A stretch of DNA of 64,000 nucleotides from Opitutia bacterium ISCC 52 (GTDB lineage Bacteria; Verrucomicrobiota; Verrucomicrobiia; Opitutales; UBA2995): positions 1,054,001 through 1,118,000 of the forward strand of contig CP076040.1 of the NCBI GenBank assembly GCA_014529675.2, read 5' to 3'. Position 1 is the stretch's first letter. Each line of letters begins with the position of its first letter. A program made the translations under genes and the position numbers. Shown here one piece after another: positions 26,869 through 35,392 of this stretch. The notes below the pieces were generated by a model. The model searched no databases. It saw nothing but the letters and a program-made list of their open reading frames with translations, and was not told the DNA's origin.

Positions 26869-26897
26869 TCTCTGTTTCCTTCGTTTCCTCCTGTTCA
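26869..26897 (-). repeat. Right 29-bp inverted repeat of the GxxExxY unit
   Basis: Reverse-complement copy of 26261-26289 with one mismatch. It ends 14 bp before the stop codon of the purine nucleoside phosphorylase gene, which reads towards it, so the unit occupies the gap between two converging transcripts. Confidence 0.85.
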
Positions 26898-26910
26898 AAA
26901 AAATCCGTCT

Positions 26911-27750
26911 TCAAATACTCTTCAGGATTTCTTCCATCAGTCCGCTGATCTTGTCCTTGGCTGCATTGGCGGCTTCAAAAACTTCTTCCTCGGTGAGGAG
27001 TTGGCCAGAGAGTCCGGCCGCTTTGTTACTTATGAGTGAGATGCCAAGTACTCGGATGCCGCGACTTCGAGCGTAGATCACTTCCGGAACCGTCGACATG
27101 CCTACCGTGTCGATTCCCATGGATTCATAGGCTCGGATCTCGGCTGGTGTTTCAAATGAGGGACCGGGGTTAGCAAGGTAGACCCCTTTATGAAGTTTTA
27201 CCCCTGCATTCACCGCTGCCACTTCCGTTTTATCCCGCAGTTCTAAATCATAGGCGATACTCATGTCGGGGAATCGTACGGTTCCTGGTTCCATCGGCCC
27301 GATTAAAGGATTGTCTCCCATGTTGTTTACGTGATCGGTGATAAGCATCAGGTCCCCTGCATTGAATGCAGGATTAATACCGCCCGAGGCGTTGGTCACA
27401 ATGAAGGTATCGATTCCCAGGTCGGCCATAAGCCGGATAGTCGCCGTTACTTCCTTCATGCCATAGCCTTCATACTTGTGGAAACGTCCCTGCATGCAGA
27501 CCACTGATTTCCCTTCAATCGATCCCATTATCAGATTCCCTTTGTGACCGGGTGCTGTCGATTGTGGAAAACCGGGAATGTCGGAGTAGGGGATAGTCGC
27601 GGCATCCTGAATACAGTTGTCTGAAAATTCATTGAGTCCGGATCCAAGTATCATGCCAATGGATGGGTTTCTTCCCTCAGCTCGTTCACGTATATAGTCT
27701 ATCGTTTCGGTCATCTTATAGGTGTTAGGAGATCGCCAGGTATAGGTCAA
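26911..27750 (-). CDS. Purine nucleoside phosphorylase (trimeric, PNP/MTAP family)
   Basis: 279 aa, cytosolic. GMILGSGLNEF binds phosphate, MQGRFHKYEGY carries the phosphate/ribose contacts, and VTNASGGINPAFNAGDLMLI followed by HVNNMGDNPLIGP is the family signature. ETPAEIRAYESMGIDTVGMS is the purine/ribose pocket. ISLISNKAAGLS has the Asn typical of enzymes that prefer 6-oxopurines (inosine, guanosine) over adenosine. It splits nucleosides to base and ribose-1-phosphate. The first codon at 27750 lies eight residues upstream of a second possible start (MTETIDYIRE). Confidence 0.92.
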   Translation of the reverse strand: MTYTWRSPNTYKMTETIDYIRERAEGRNPSIGMILGSGLNEFSDNCIQDAATIPYSDIPGFPQSTAPGHKGNLIMGSIEGKSVVCMQGRFHKYEGYGMKEVTATIRLMADLGIDTFIVTNASGGINPAFNAGDLMLITDHVNNMGDNPLIGPMEPGTVRFPDMSIAYDLELRDKTEVAAVNAGVKLHKGVYLANPGPSFETPAEIRAYESMGIDTVGMSTVPEVIYARSRGIRVLGISLISNKAAGLSGQLLTEEEVFEAANAAKDKISGLMEEILKSI

Positions 27751-27906
27751 ATATAGAGGGGGAGTTCGCCAGTAAACTGCTGATGGGGCATTAGCCCGCT
27801 AGATAAAGGGTCGTTAAGCGCACCATCTAAGCAGTTTTGGTCCTCAGTTCGCAGACAAAGTTCTGTGTGCTTAGGCTTGGGTATGAAAATGCAGAATCTG
27901 GATAAT

Positions 27907-27947
27907 ATTAGAGTATTCTAATGTTCTTTATAAGAAGTAGTACTTAT
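27907..27947 (+). promoter_or_regulatory. Two palindromes upstream of the arsR-type gene, candidate operators
   Basis: ATTAGA-GTAT-TCTAAT (27907-27922) is a perfect 6-bp inverted repeat with a 4-base spacer. ATAAG and CTTAT flank an 8-base centre at 27930-27947, with an inner AAGTA-G-TACTT. Both lie 64-104 bp before the start codon of the ArsR-family gene, in AT-rich DNA. ArsR/SmtB repressors bind such AT-rich imperfect palindromes over their own promoters, so self-repression is likely. Confidence 0.55.
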
Positions 27948-28010
27948 ACTGATAAATCTGTGTATTAGTTTGAGTAATTTTAAGAATTGAATGTTTTATG
28001 AGTTATTAAA

Positions 28011-28364
28011 ATGTTAAACGAAACAGGTAGAGAGATAAAAAAGGAGTTCCAGAGTAACGAAGCGCTCTGTGTGGGCTTGATTGGGATTTTCCAACTCATC
28101 GCCAACAAGTGCCGATTCCGTATCGTCTGCACACTTACCCGTGGTGAGTTTTGCGTGAACGACATCGCCGAAATCATTGGTGAGACGAAAGTTTCTAACA
28201 TCTCTCAACACCTTAAGATGCTGCGCCTTGCCGGTCTCATTTCCTCCCGCCGCGAGGAGAAACGTGTGGTTTACCGGCTGGCGGACGATCGCATCCGTGG
28301 AATGGTCGAATATTTCCGAGGTCAATATTTAGAAAACAATTCAGAGGAGAAAGAAGAATCATGA
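28011..28364 (+). CDS. ArsR/SmtB-family winged-helix repressor, probably sulfur- or thiol-responsive
   Basis: 117 aa. The helix-turn-helix is IIGETKVSNISQHLKMLRLAG followed by the wing EEKRVVYRLADDR. Cysteines lie at LCVGLIG, NKCRFRIVC and EFCVND; EFCVND resembles the ELCVCD metal/arsenic site but has only one Cys there. The stop overlaps the start of the sulfide:quinone-oxidoreductase-like gene (ATGA at 28361-28364), so the pair is translationally coupled. ArsR-SQR pairs of this type respond to sulfide or persulfide (BigR/SqrR model), which fits, but the partner is truncated here. Confidence 0.85.
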   Translation: MLNETGREIKKEFQSNEALCVGLIGIFQLIANKCRFRIVCTLTRGEFCVNDIAEIIGETKVSNISQHLKMLRLAGLISSRREEKRVVYRLADDRIRGMVEYFRGQYLENNSEEKEES

Positions 28365-28876
28365 AACGTTTACTCATACTGGGAGCCGGCACGGCTGGAA
28401 CCATGATGGCCAATAAGCTGAATGCAGCTCTCGATCTAATGGATTGGGAGATCACTATTGTGGACGAAAATGAGACCCACTATTACCAACCCGGTTTCTT
28501 GTTCATTCCTTTTGGTATCTATAAGAAGAAGGATGTCATTAAACCGAAACGCAACTTCCTGCCCTCGGGTGTAAAGGTAGAGTTTGCTGGTATTGAGGTC
28601 ATTGAGCCCGAGAAGCAAAAGGTATCTCTGAACAATGGAAAGAAACTGAATTATGATTACCTGATCATTGCGACCGGTTGCGATGTGCACCCTGAGGAAA
28701 CTGAGGGGATGGATGGAGACGCCTGGAAAGAAGTGCTAAGCTTCGAAGGTAACTATCATCGGCGAAGAACTCACAAGCTAGATATGTCGGTGGAGTCGAA
28801 TGAGATTCGTATTGAAGTAGTCAATACGCATGGGTGTAAATCTGCAAGAATTTATGAGGTGAGGGTTTATTCCTAG
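28361..28876 (+). pseudogene. Sulfide:quinone-oxidoreductase N-terminus fused to a discoidin-like C-terminus
   Basis: 171 aa. Residues 1-116 are the start of a flavin-dependent SQR-like enzyme: LLILGAGTAGTMMANKLN (FAD binding), HYYQPGFLFIPFG, then YDYLIIATGCDVHPEETEGM, the second FAD contact. At about 28709-28716 the match stops, and DAWKEVL...NYHRRRTHKLD...ARIYEVRVYS is the tail of an F5/8-type (discoidin-like) domain, closely resembling the end of the FAD oxidoreductase at 10666 (NYQKLRRHSFDP...GIYEIRAYG). The frame is kept, but the product lacks the catalytic cysteines and the membrane-binding end of SQR, so it is almost certainly inactive. The join is at the short repeat GGATGGATGGA and has no GATC. 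Confidence 0.75.
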
Positions 28877-28960
28877 AGTTTTCTAGGTATGCAGTCCTTC
28901 AAAGCTGGAAGTATCGGATTGTATATTACTCATTCAGTTTCATCCTAACTCTTTAGTTAG

Positions 28961-31900
28961 ATGATCCGCGTTTTAAGTATATCTATTTATTTACTTTCAT
29001 TGATCGGGTGGATGCAGCTCCACCCTGCAGGAGGACTGTACGGTGAAACAGAGCAAGTGCCTTTCGAGTTGGCGGACGAGGCGCCTTACAAATATATTGG
29101 CCGGACCTTCACGGGCGACTTTGCTACGCCTCCTCATGGTGAAGCAACTGCAACGGCTGTGGGACCGGGAGTCATTTTGACGGCAGCTCATGTACTGTGG
29201 ACGAATTCACCCAATACAGTCCAATTGCCCTGGGAAAACTATCGTCGCTGGCACCCTGGAGTTGCTTCGCAAAATGATCCGTCTTTTACGAACGTGGTTT
29301 CCATCGTGAGCCTCACTGGATATGCAAATGCCATCGACGTGTATGATCTCAACCAGTATGATGGCGCTTCTCCCATGGAGGTGTTTAACCGCGACGCTAT
29401 GGTGCTGCTCTTTAGTGACGATTCGGCTACACCCTATGGCTTTGCCCGGGCGCATCCACGAGCTTATCAGTCTGGATTTCTTTATGATAGTAATTTGTAT
29501 GAGGTCGTGGGCTATCCGAGTGCCAAGTATCCACAAGGAGATGCGCGGGGATGGAAAGTTCACCGGACAATAAGCAAAGAACGCCAATGGCTCAGCGAGC
29601 GTGGCGAGGATCAATTTGAACCTGGTTACCGCTATAGGAATCGATTGTTCAACGGAGGCCGAGCTCTGGATACGGAGGCAGGTAATAGTGGAGGTCCTCT
29701 AATGGGCCGTGGACAAGAAGGTGAACCTTGGTTGATCAGCGGTGTGGTAGTCGGTCAGAATTCATTATTTCGTGTGATGGATGAGGAGCTCTCTGATTTG
29801 ATCGATACTGCTATGGTCAGTCAGGTCGAAAACAACCAGTCACGTTTTCGTTTTCTAGAGCCGGAGTTGGAGGCAGCCGAAGGGGCTGAACAACCGGTGA
29901 TCCAGGTCGAACGAGTAGGGGATTTGACAAACTCAGCTTCAGTCAACTTAAGCTTTGCCGATATTCAAACGACGGAAGAGGTCGATTATCATTCTCCTGT
30001 TACCTTGGAGTGGGAAGCCGGTGAAGGGGGTGCTAAAACGCTCGAGTTTGAAATCGTCGACGACGATAAACGCGAGGGAGACGAAACGCTGGTGGTGATG
30101 CTTGAACCCGATAATGGTAGTGCCCTAGATGCGCCTCATACTGCGCATTTGACCATTCATGACAACGACCTGACAGAATCACTAGACGAGTGGGAGGATC
30201 TACCAGCGTTCAAAGGGAGTATTGTTTGGAAAGTTGTGTTTGGTGAGGGTAAATTTGTTGGAGCAGGGGGACGTGAGCTATCGTGGTGGTCCCATGATTT
30301 TGAGGAAACCGGTTTTGAGGAATTCCCTACCTTCTCATTCCTGGACAATCTGTATTACTTGAACGGAAAGTTTATCGCCACAGGCGTGGATTCCAGAATC
30401 GTTGTATCCGAGGATGGAGTGGATTGGGAGGTGGTAAGTGTGGATTCCTTCTATGGTGTCGTGGATGTGGCTTATGGAAATGGGAAGTATGTAGCTGTGG
30501 GAGGATATACTTCTCCTTATAACTACTTGGATGACCTGGGGATGGCCTGGTTCTCCCCCGATGGATATCAATGGTCGCTGATCTATGACCGTTCCCATCT
30601 TGAATTCGAGGGTGTGGCATTTGGAGCGGGTCAATTTCTGGCATGGACCTGGGAAGATCTTTATCGTTCTGCAAATGGTGAAACCTGGACTCTCGTCGAT
30701 GATCAGGATGGATTGCCCACGTTCCTCGATGTGGATTGGGGTGATGATGTGTTTGTCGCAGTAGATGTTTCTGGGGGCATACTCACCTCTGCTGATGGGG
30801 TACAATGGAACCCCACCGCTATCACTGAAGGTCTGCCCTTGTATAGCATTACCTACCGAAATGGTTATTTCGTGGCAGCAGGAAGGAATGGACGCATTGT
30901 TACTTCCGACGATGGCGGGCAAAGCTGGAAAGAGCGCTATCCTGGTATTCAAGAAACTTTGGTGCAGGGGGTTGCCGCAGCCGGTAAAATGATCGTGGCC
31001 GGTGATAACCGGACTTTAGTAGCCGATTTGGGAGAGTACTTTGAATTTCTTTATGAGCCGGAGTTCATGGAGGTTTCGGCAGGGGAACTGGTAGAACTCT
31101 CCGCCGAGTTTGTAAGCTCATCCGAGGACGGAATGAACCTGCAATGGCAAAAGGACGGTCTCGCCATTTTGGGAGCCACCGAAAAGACGCTGGTTTTGGA
31201 ATCTACCTATTCGGTCGATGCAGGTGAATATCGATTAGTAGTGACTTTGGATGATCAGACTTGGTTCAGCCCGACCATTCATCTCTCATTGGATAAGCAA
31301 CAACAGGCACCGGAGTTAACCGAGGCCGCCACGCAATCCAGCTATGGAATCAGCCTGGCATGGGATGATCAATCGGCTCACGAGGAGGCTTACCGTGTTG
31401 AACGCCGAAAACAGGGAAGTGAAACTTGGATCGAGCTTGTGAACCTCGCTGCTGACAGTACTCGTTATACAGATCGCAATCTAACTCCCGAGACTGCTTA
31501 TCAGTATAGAATCTCGGCTGTGGCTGGCGAGGATGTAGTCTCCGTGGTCACTGATGTGATTGTTACCAGGGAAGCGACCAATCTGGTCAACCTTTCTACC
31601 CGTGGGTTGGTTGGGAAGGGTGACGATGTCATGATAGGTGGTTTTGTTATTCCAGAGGGACCTGCGATGACTCTCTATATTCGAGGTCTCGGTCCGAGTC
31701 TTCAAAGTAGTGGGATTTCTAATACGATTAGTGACCCTTTTCTGCGGCTCGTGCAAACCGGCGTTTCAGAACCTCTAGAGGTGTTGAATGATGATTGGGT
31801 GAACTCTTCGGATAGTCAGGCGATTGTGGATTCTGGGCTACCACCTCCTGAGGATAATGAGAGTGCGATGTTTGTGACTTTGGCCTCAGGCTCTTACACG

Positions 31901-32356
31901 GCGATTCTTAGTAATGAAGGGGAGGAAGCGTTAGGAGTAGGATTGATTGAAATATACGATATCACGGAAGGCTGCGAAACCTGTCGCTTAACGAACTTAT
32001 CTACCCGGGGGGTTGTAAAGGGTGGTAATGATTTGATGATTGGCGGCCTCGTCATATCGGGGGCAGCTCAGAAACAAATCCTGGTCCGTGGACTGGGCCC
32101 CAGTCTGACTCAAGTAGAGGCGACTTTGGCTGATCCTGTTCTGAAAATGGTGAATGAGGCGGGTGATGAATTTAGTATCGATGATTGGGGTGAATCGGAC
32201 AGAGCCGTTCAATTTGCCGAGCTTGGTTTGCCGATGGACCACCAAAAGGAAGCAGCCGAAATTTACCAGGTCAGTGAAGGGGCATACACCTTTCAGGTAA
32301 GCGGCAACGATGAAGGAGAAGGTGTGGCGCTTCTCGAGATCTTTGAAGTGGATTGA
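28961..32356 (+). CDS. Large secreted multidomain trypsin-like serine protease
   Basis: 1131 aa with a signal peptide (ISIYLLSLIGWM). Residues about 35-280 are a trypsin-fold protease: His77 in ILTAAHVL, a probable Asp in NRDAMVLLF, and Ser243 in AGNSGGPLMG. Next is a Calx-beta-like module ending EGDETLVVMLEPDNG...LTIHDND, then a propeller-like run of repeats (VVSEDGVDWEVV, WFSPDGYQWSLI, LTSADGVQWNPT, VTSDDGGQSWKE), an Ig-like domain (LQWQKDGLAILGATEKTL), a fibronectin-III-like domain (AYRVERRKQGSETWIEL), and two tandem copies of a ~120-residue module (NLSTRG...MIGG...RGLGPSL...DDW). It is a surface or secreted enzyme, possibly for adhesion and proteolysis. Confidence 0.85.
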   Translation: MIRVLSISIYLLSLIGWMQLHPAGGLYGETEQVPFELADEAPYKYIGRTFTGDFATPPHGEATATAVGPGVILTAAHVLWTNSPNTVQLPWENYRRWHPGVASQNDPSFTNVVSIVSLTGYANAIDVYDLNQYDGASPMEVFNRDAMVLLFSDDSATPYGFARAHPRAYQSGFLYDSNLYEVVGYPSAKYPQGDARGWKVHRTISKERQWLSERGEDQFEPGYRYRNRLFNGGRALDTEAGNSGGPLMGRGQEGEPWLISGVVVGQNSLFRVMDEELSDLIDTAMVSQVENNQSRFRFLEPELEAAEGAEQPVIQVERVGDLTNSASVNLSFADIQTTEEVDYHSPVTLEWEAGEGGAKTLEFEIVDDDKREGDETLVVMLEPDNGSALDAPHTAHLTIHDNDLTESLDEWEDLPAFKGSIVWKVVFGEGKFVGAGGRELSWWSHDFEETGFEEFPTFSFLDNLYYLNGKFIATGVDSRIVVSEDGVDWEVVSVDSFYGVVDVAYGNGKYVAVGGYTSPYNYLDDLGMAWFSPDGYQWSLIYDRSHLEFEGVAFGAGQFLAWTWEDLYRSANGETWTLVDDQDGLPTFLDVDWGDDVFVAVDVSGGILTSADGVQWNPTAITEGLPLYSITYRNGYFVAAGRNGRIVTSDDGGQSWKERYPGIQETLVQGVAAAGKMIVAGDNRTLVADLGEYFEFLYEPEFMEVSAGELVELSAEFVSSSEDGMNLQWQKDGLAILGATEKTLVLESTYSVDAGEYRLVVTLDDQTWFSPTIHLSLDKQQQAPELTEAATQSSYGISLAWDDQSAHEEAYRVERRKQGSETWIELVNLAADSTRYTDRNLTPETAYQYRISAVAGEDVVSVVTDVIVTREATNLVNLSTRGLVGKGDDVMIGGFVIPEGPAMTLYIRGLGPSLQSSGISNTISDPFLRLVQTGVSEPLEVLNDDWVNSSDSQAIVDSGLPPPEDNESAMFVTLASGSYTAILSNEGEEALGVGLIEIYDITEGCETCRLTNLSTRGVVKGGNDLMIGGLVISGAAQKQILVRGLGPSLTQVEATLADPVLKMVNEAGDEFSIDDWGESDRAVQFAELGLPMDHQKEAAEIYQVSEGAYTFQVSGNDEGEGVALLEIFEVD

Positions 32357-32470
32357 CGGCAACTTCAAACGCATGCTACCTATCGGAGCTGCAAATAGAT
32401 CAACGGTTGAATCGAATAAGGCTCGCACGGAGATCAGGGACAGATAAACTGCGTGAAATATTTTCTTACT

Positions 32471-33331
32471 ATGCTTACCCCAGATAAAATAGAACAATAC
32501 CATCGCGACGGATATATCAGTGTGGAGAATGTACTCAGCCTCGCTGAAGTAGAGGAACTCCGCAGCGTCACCGATGATTTTTTAGAACAGTCCCGCCAGG
32601 TGACAGAAAATAACGATATCTTCGATCTCGAGCCTGGGCATACCACAGAAGAGCCGAAACTTCGGCGACTCAAAGCACCTATCCAAGTGCATGATGTATA
32701 TCGCAGAACCCTCCATGACGAAAAGATTCTGGAAATTGTTTCCCAGTTAATTGGTCCGTCCTTTTGGACCAATGGAAACAAGCTGAATATGAAATCAGCC
32801 GGGGGAGGTAGTCCGGTTGAGTGGCATCAGGACTGGGCCTGGTATCCGTTTACCAATGACGATCTGCTGGCTGTTGGGGTTTGTATGGATGATATGATGG
32901 AGGAGAATGGTTGCTTGTTAGCGATTCCTGAAACTCACAAGGAGCGAATTCTAGATCATCATAAGGATGGCCAATTCGCCGGAGGGGTAACCGAACCAGA
33001 CTTCGATGATTCAGGAGCCAAAAAGATCGAGGTGAAGGCCGGCGGTATCTCTATCCATCACGTACGTGTCTTGCATGGGTCGCTGCCAAACCTTTCTGTG
33101 AATCCCCGTAGACTCCTGCTGTTCCAATACTGTGCCAGTGATGCTTGGCCACTGCGAGGTATCGAATGGAACGAGTATGTTGCTAGCCACGTGCAAGGTG
33201 AACCGACGAATCAACCGCGCGTAACGGACGTACCGGTCAGGATACCGCTCCCTCGTCCCAAGCATGCCGGTTCCATTTACGAGACACAAAGTGTCATGGA
33301 GAAGTCGACCTTTGGTGAGTCGACGACCTGA
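32471..33331 (+). CDS. Phytanoyl-CoA dioxygenase (PhyH) family, Fe(II)/2-oxoglutarate oxygenase
   Basis: 286 aa from the ATG at 32471; an in-frame GTG at 32453 would add six residues, and neither start has a strong ribosome site. YHRDGYISVENVLS opens the domain. VEWHQDWAWYP has the HxD metal ligands, and the distal His is in SIHHVRVLHGSLPNLS. NPRRLLLFQY has the Arg that grips 2-oxoglutarate. Members hydroxylate small molecules, including lipids and compatible solutes; the substrate is not readable. The next gene, an esterase, starts 3 bp after its stop, so the two form an operon. Confidence 0.87.
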   Translation: MLTPDKIEQYHRDGYISVENVLSLAEVEELRSVTDDFLEQSRQVTENNDIFDLEPGHTTEEPKLRRLKAPIQVHDVYRRTLHDEKILEIVSQLIGPSFWTNGNKLNMKSAGGGSPVEWHQDWAWYPFTNDDLLAVGVCMDDMMEENGCLLAIPETHKERILDHHKDGQFAGGVTEPDFDDSGAKKIEVKAGGISIHHVRVLHGSLPNLSVNPRRLLLFQYCASDAWPLRGIEWNEYVASHVQGEPTNQPRVTDVPVRIPLPRPKHAGSIYETQSVMEKSTFGESTT

Positions 33332-33334
33332 TGG

Positions 33335-34231
33335 ATGCCCAGCGAAGAACTTAAAAAATTACTGGACATCCGTTGGTCCAACCGACCCGACCCCGATCGG
33401 ACGGTTGAAGAAGTTCGGGCGGCTGACGAACCTGATCCAGGTTGTAATCCTCGAGCGGGAACCACCTATGAATCGGTCGATGCTGAAGGTGTATATTGCG
33501 AATGGGTCACTTGGGAGACGCCTACTACAGATAGTCTGTTTGTCTACCTTCACGGAGGCGGTTACTACCGCAGTACGGGGCCTGCCAGTCGAATGGCGGC
33601 TTCGAACTTGAGTAAGGTCTGTGGATGCCGATGTCTTACCGTTGATTACCGACTGGCGCCCGAGAACAAATTTCCAGCTGCGGTGGATGATGCTTATGCG
33701 GCTTACCATTGGCTCCTAGAGCAGGGGATTTTACCCAATCAAATCGTAGTCGGAGGTAGCTCTGCTGGTGGCGGATTGACTGCAGCTCTTTTAGCCAAGC
33801 TCAAGCTGAATGGCGAAGCAATGCCAGCTGCAGCCGTGCTTCTGTCTCCATGGACTGATCTTACGCAATCAGCTGAAACCTATGTGAGTAATTCGAGTGT
33901 CGATCCTTCAATTTCGAAACGCTATCTCGATATAGCTGCAGAACGGTATTTGGGTGATGAAGATCCGAAGCATCCGCTGGCTTCCCCGGTGTTTTCCGAT
34001 CTTACTGGGTTACCCTCTCTGTTGATTCAAGTGGGAAACCAGGAGACCATGTTCGGTGATGCCATGGCCTATGCCAACAAAGCGCGGCTTGCCGGAGTAA
34101 ATGTACAATTTGAGGAATTCGACGATGTACCTCATGCCTGGCATAATAGTGAGCAGGTTGTTCCGGCGATCCCCGAAGTTTGGAAAGCGCTTGATTCAAT
34201 CGGAGCATTTTGTCGGGCACATGGATCTTAG
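33335..34231 (+). CDS. Alpha/beta hydrolase, hormone-sensitive-lipase (HSL) family
   Basis: 298 aa, no signal peptide. The oxyanion motif HGGG is at residues 73-76 (VYLHGGGYYRS). The nucleophile is Ser143 in VGGSSAGGGLT; the usual HSL elbow is GDSAGG, so GSSAGG is a mild variant. The Asp lies in LIQVGNQETMFGDA, and the His in FDDVPHAWH. DYRLAPENKFPAAVDDA is the family signature. It would hydrolyse short acyl esters. It is coupled to the PhyH gene 3 bp upstream; a GpsA gene follows 75 bp later on the same strand. Confidence 0.9.
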   Translation: MPSEELKKLLDIRWSNRPDPDRTVEEVRAADEPDPGCNPRAGTTYESVDAEGVYCEWVTWETPTTDSLFVYLHGGGYYRSTGPASRMAASNLSKVCGCRCLTVDYRLAPENKFPAAVDDAYAAYHWLLEQGILPNQIVVGGSSAGGGLTAALLAKLKLNGEAMPAAAVLLSPWTDLTQSAETYVSNSSVDPSISKRYLDIAAERYLGDEDPKHPLASPVFSDLTGLPSLLIQVGNQETMFGDAMAYANKARLAGVNVQFEEFDDVPHAWHNSEQVVPAIPEVWKALDSIGAFCRAHGS

Positions 34232-34306
34232 CAAATAAGTGGCACATGGGCGTTGACGCGAATGCTAGTTGTCTCAGGCTCAACCTGAAATTTAAATAAA
34301 TCCTGC

Positions 34307-35320
34307 ATGTCAGAAACAGAATTTAAGAGTGCTGCCGTCCTTGGATCGGGCAGTTGGGGAACAGCCCTGGCGATTGTCCTGGGCGAACGCGGTATACCAA
34401 CGACCGTCTATGGTATTGAAGAGGATGTTCTGGAGGACATTAATGAGAACCATACGAACTCCAAATATTTGCCGGGCACAGAGCTACCTGAAAACATAAG
34501 TGCTACAGCCAATATTGCCGATATCGTCAACGAGCCGCTTGTTCTCTTGGTCGTGCCTTCACAGGTTGCTCGCCTGGTCATCAGTCAATTGAAGGACGCT
34601 GGCGCAGGACCAAACACTACTTTCGTAGTCTGCAACAAGGGGATCGAATCAGACACAGGTTTGTTGATGACACAATTGCTGGCAGAGTATTTTCCTGGCA
34701 ATCCGATCGCTGCTCTTTCAGGTCCGACTCATGCGGAGGAAGTAGCCAAGCGCATGGCCACGGCGACTGTGATTGGTTCGGCCGATCATGACTCAGCCGT
34801 CCGCCTTCAACAGGCATTTACTTTACCCTGGTTTCGATCCTATACTCGGGAAGACGTCGAGGGCATTGAGATTGGCTCCACAGTTAAGAACGTTTTCGCC
34901 ATTGCCGCGGGAATCGCAGAAGGTCTCGGCCTAGGTGATAACGCCAAAGCGGCGATGGTGACTCGTGGTCTAGCCGAAATGATGCGCCTGGGTACTGCCC
35001 TCGGTGGCAAAGCCAGCACCTTCCAGGGCCTCAGTGGCGTGGGTGACCTGATTGTTACCTGCTATAGTCAGCATAGCCGGAATAATCGTTTAGGACGTAT
35101 GCTGGGAGAGGGACTGTCTTTGGAGGAAGCCAAGGAGAAGATGACTCAAGTTGCTGAAGGGCTTCCTAATGCAGAGAGTGTTTACAAACTGGCAAAAAAG
35201 ACCGGTGTTCGTACTCCATTGATCAATCAGACCTATGCTGTGCTTTATCAGGATAAACCTGCCCGCCAGGCACTGGCTGAATTACTCAGTCGCGATCCAC
35301 GTCCTGAAAGTGACGCTTGA
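34307..35320 (+). CDS. gpsA: Glycerol-3-phosphate dehydrogenase [NAD(P)+]
   Basis: 337 aa, cytosolic. AVLGSGSWGTALAIVLGERG binds NAD(P). LVVPSQV, CNKGIE and ALSGPTHAEEVAK are the conserved nucleotide and catalytic blocks, and the catalytic Lys is in IGSTVKNVFAIAAGIAEGLG. GVGDLIVTCYSQHSRNNRLG is the substrate region. The length is typical. It makes sn-glycerol-3-phosphate for phospholipid synthesis. A terminator follows 21 bp after the stop. Confidence 0.96.
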   Translation: MSETEFKSAAVLGSGSWGTALAIVLGERGIPTTVYGIEEDVLEDINENHTNSKYLPGTELPENISATANIADIVNEPLVLLVVPSQVARLVISQLKDAGAGPNTTFVVCNKGIESDTGLLMTQLLAEYFPGNPIAALSGPTHAEEVAKRMATATVIGSADHDSAVRLQQAFTLPWFRSYTREDVEGIEIGSTVKNVFAIAAGIAEGLGLGDNAKAAMVTRGLAEMMRLGTALGGKASTFQGLSGVGDLIVTCYSQHSRNNRLGRMLGEGLSLEEAKEKMTQVAEGLPNAESVYKLAKKTGVRTPLINQTYAVLYQDKPARQALAELLSRDPRPESDA

Positions 35321-35340
35321 TCGGATTTCTGCTGGGACCA

Positions 35341-35373
35341 TTTGAGAACGATCTTCTGGTTCTCAAACTTTTT
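35341..35373 (+). terminator. Intrinsic terminator of gpsA
   Basis: TTTGAGAAC (35341-35349) and GTTCTCAAA (35359-35367) form a perfect 9-bp stem around a 9-base loop and are followed by CTTTTT. It lies between the converging gpsA and permease genes and is the clearest rho-independent terminator in the window. The stem also has A-rich sequence on its other side, so it may act in both directions. Confidence 0.85.
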
Positions 35374-35392
35374 GGATAGTGTTTCTCGTTTG

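Noticed and set aside
24581-28364. Arsenic-resistance operon formed by ArsC and the ArsR regulator
   Set aside because: They are 3 kb apart on opposite strands with unrelated genes between, and the regulator is coupled to an SQR-like gene instead.
28361-28876. The SQR fusion as a fourth GATC junction
   Set aside because: No GATC lies at or near the join (28700-28720); it has a short GGATGGATGGA repeat instead.
30335-30952. 205-aa minus-strand open frame
   Set aside because: Antisense to the propeller repeats of the large protease; no recognisable motif.
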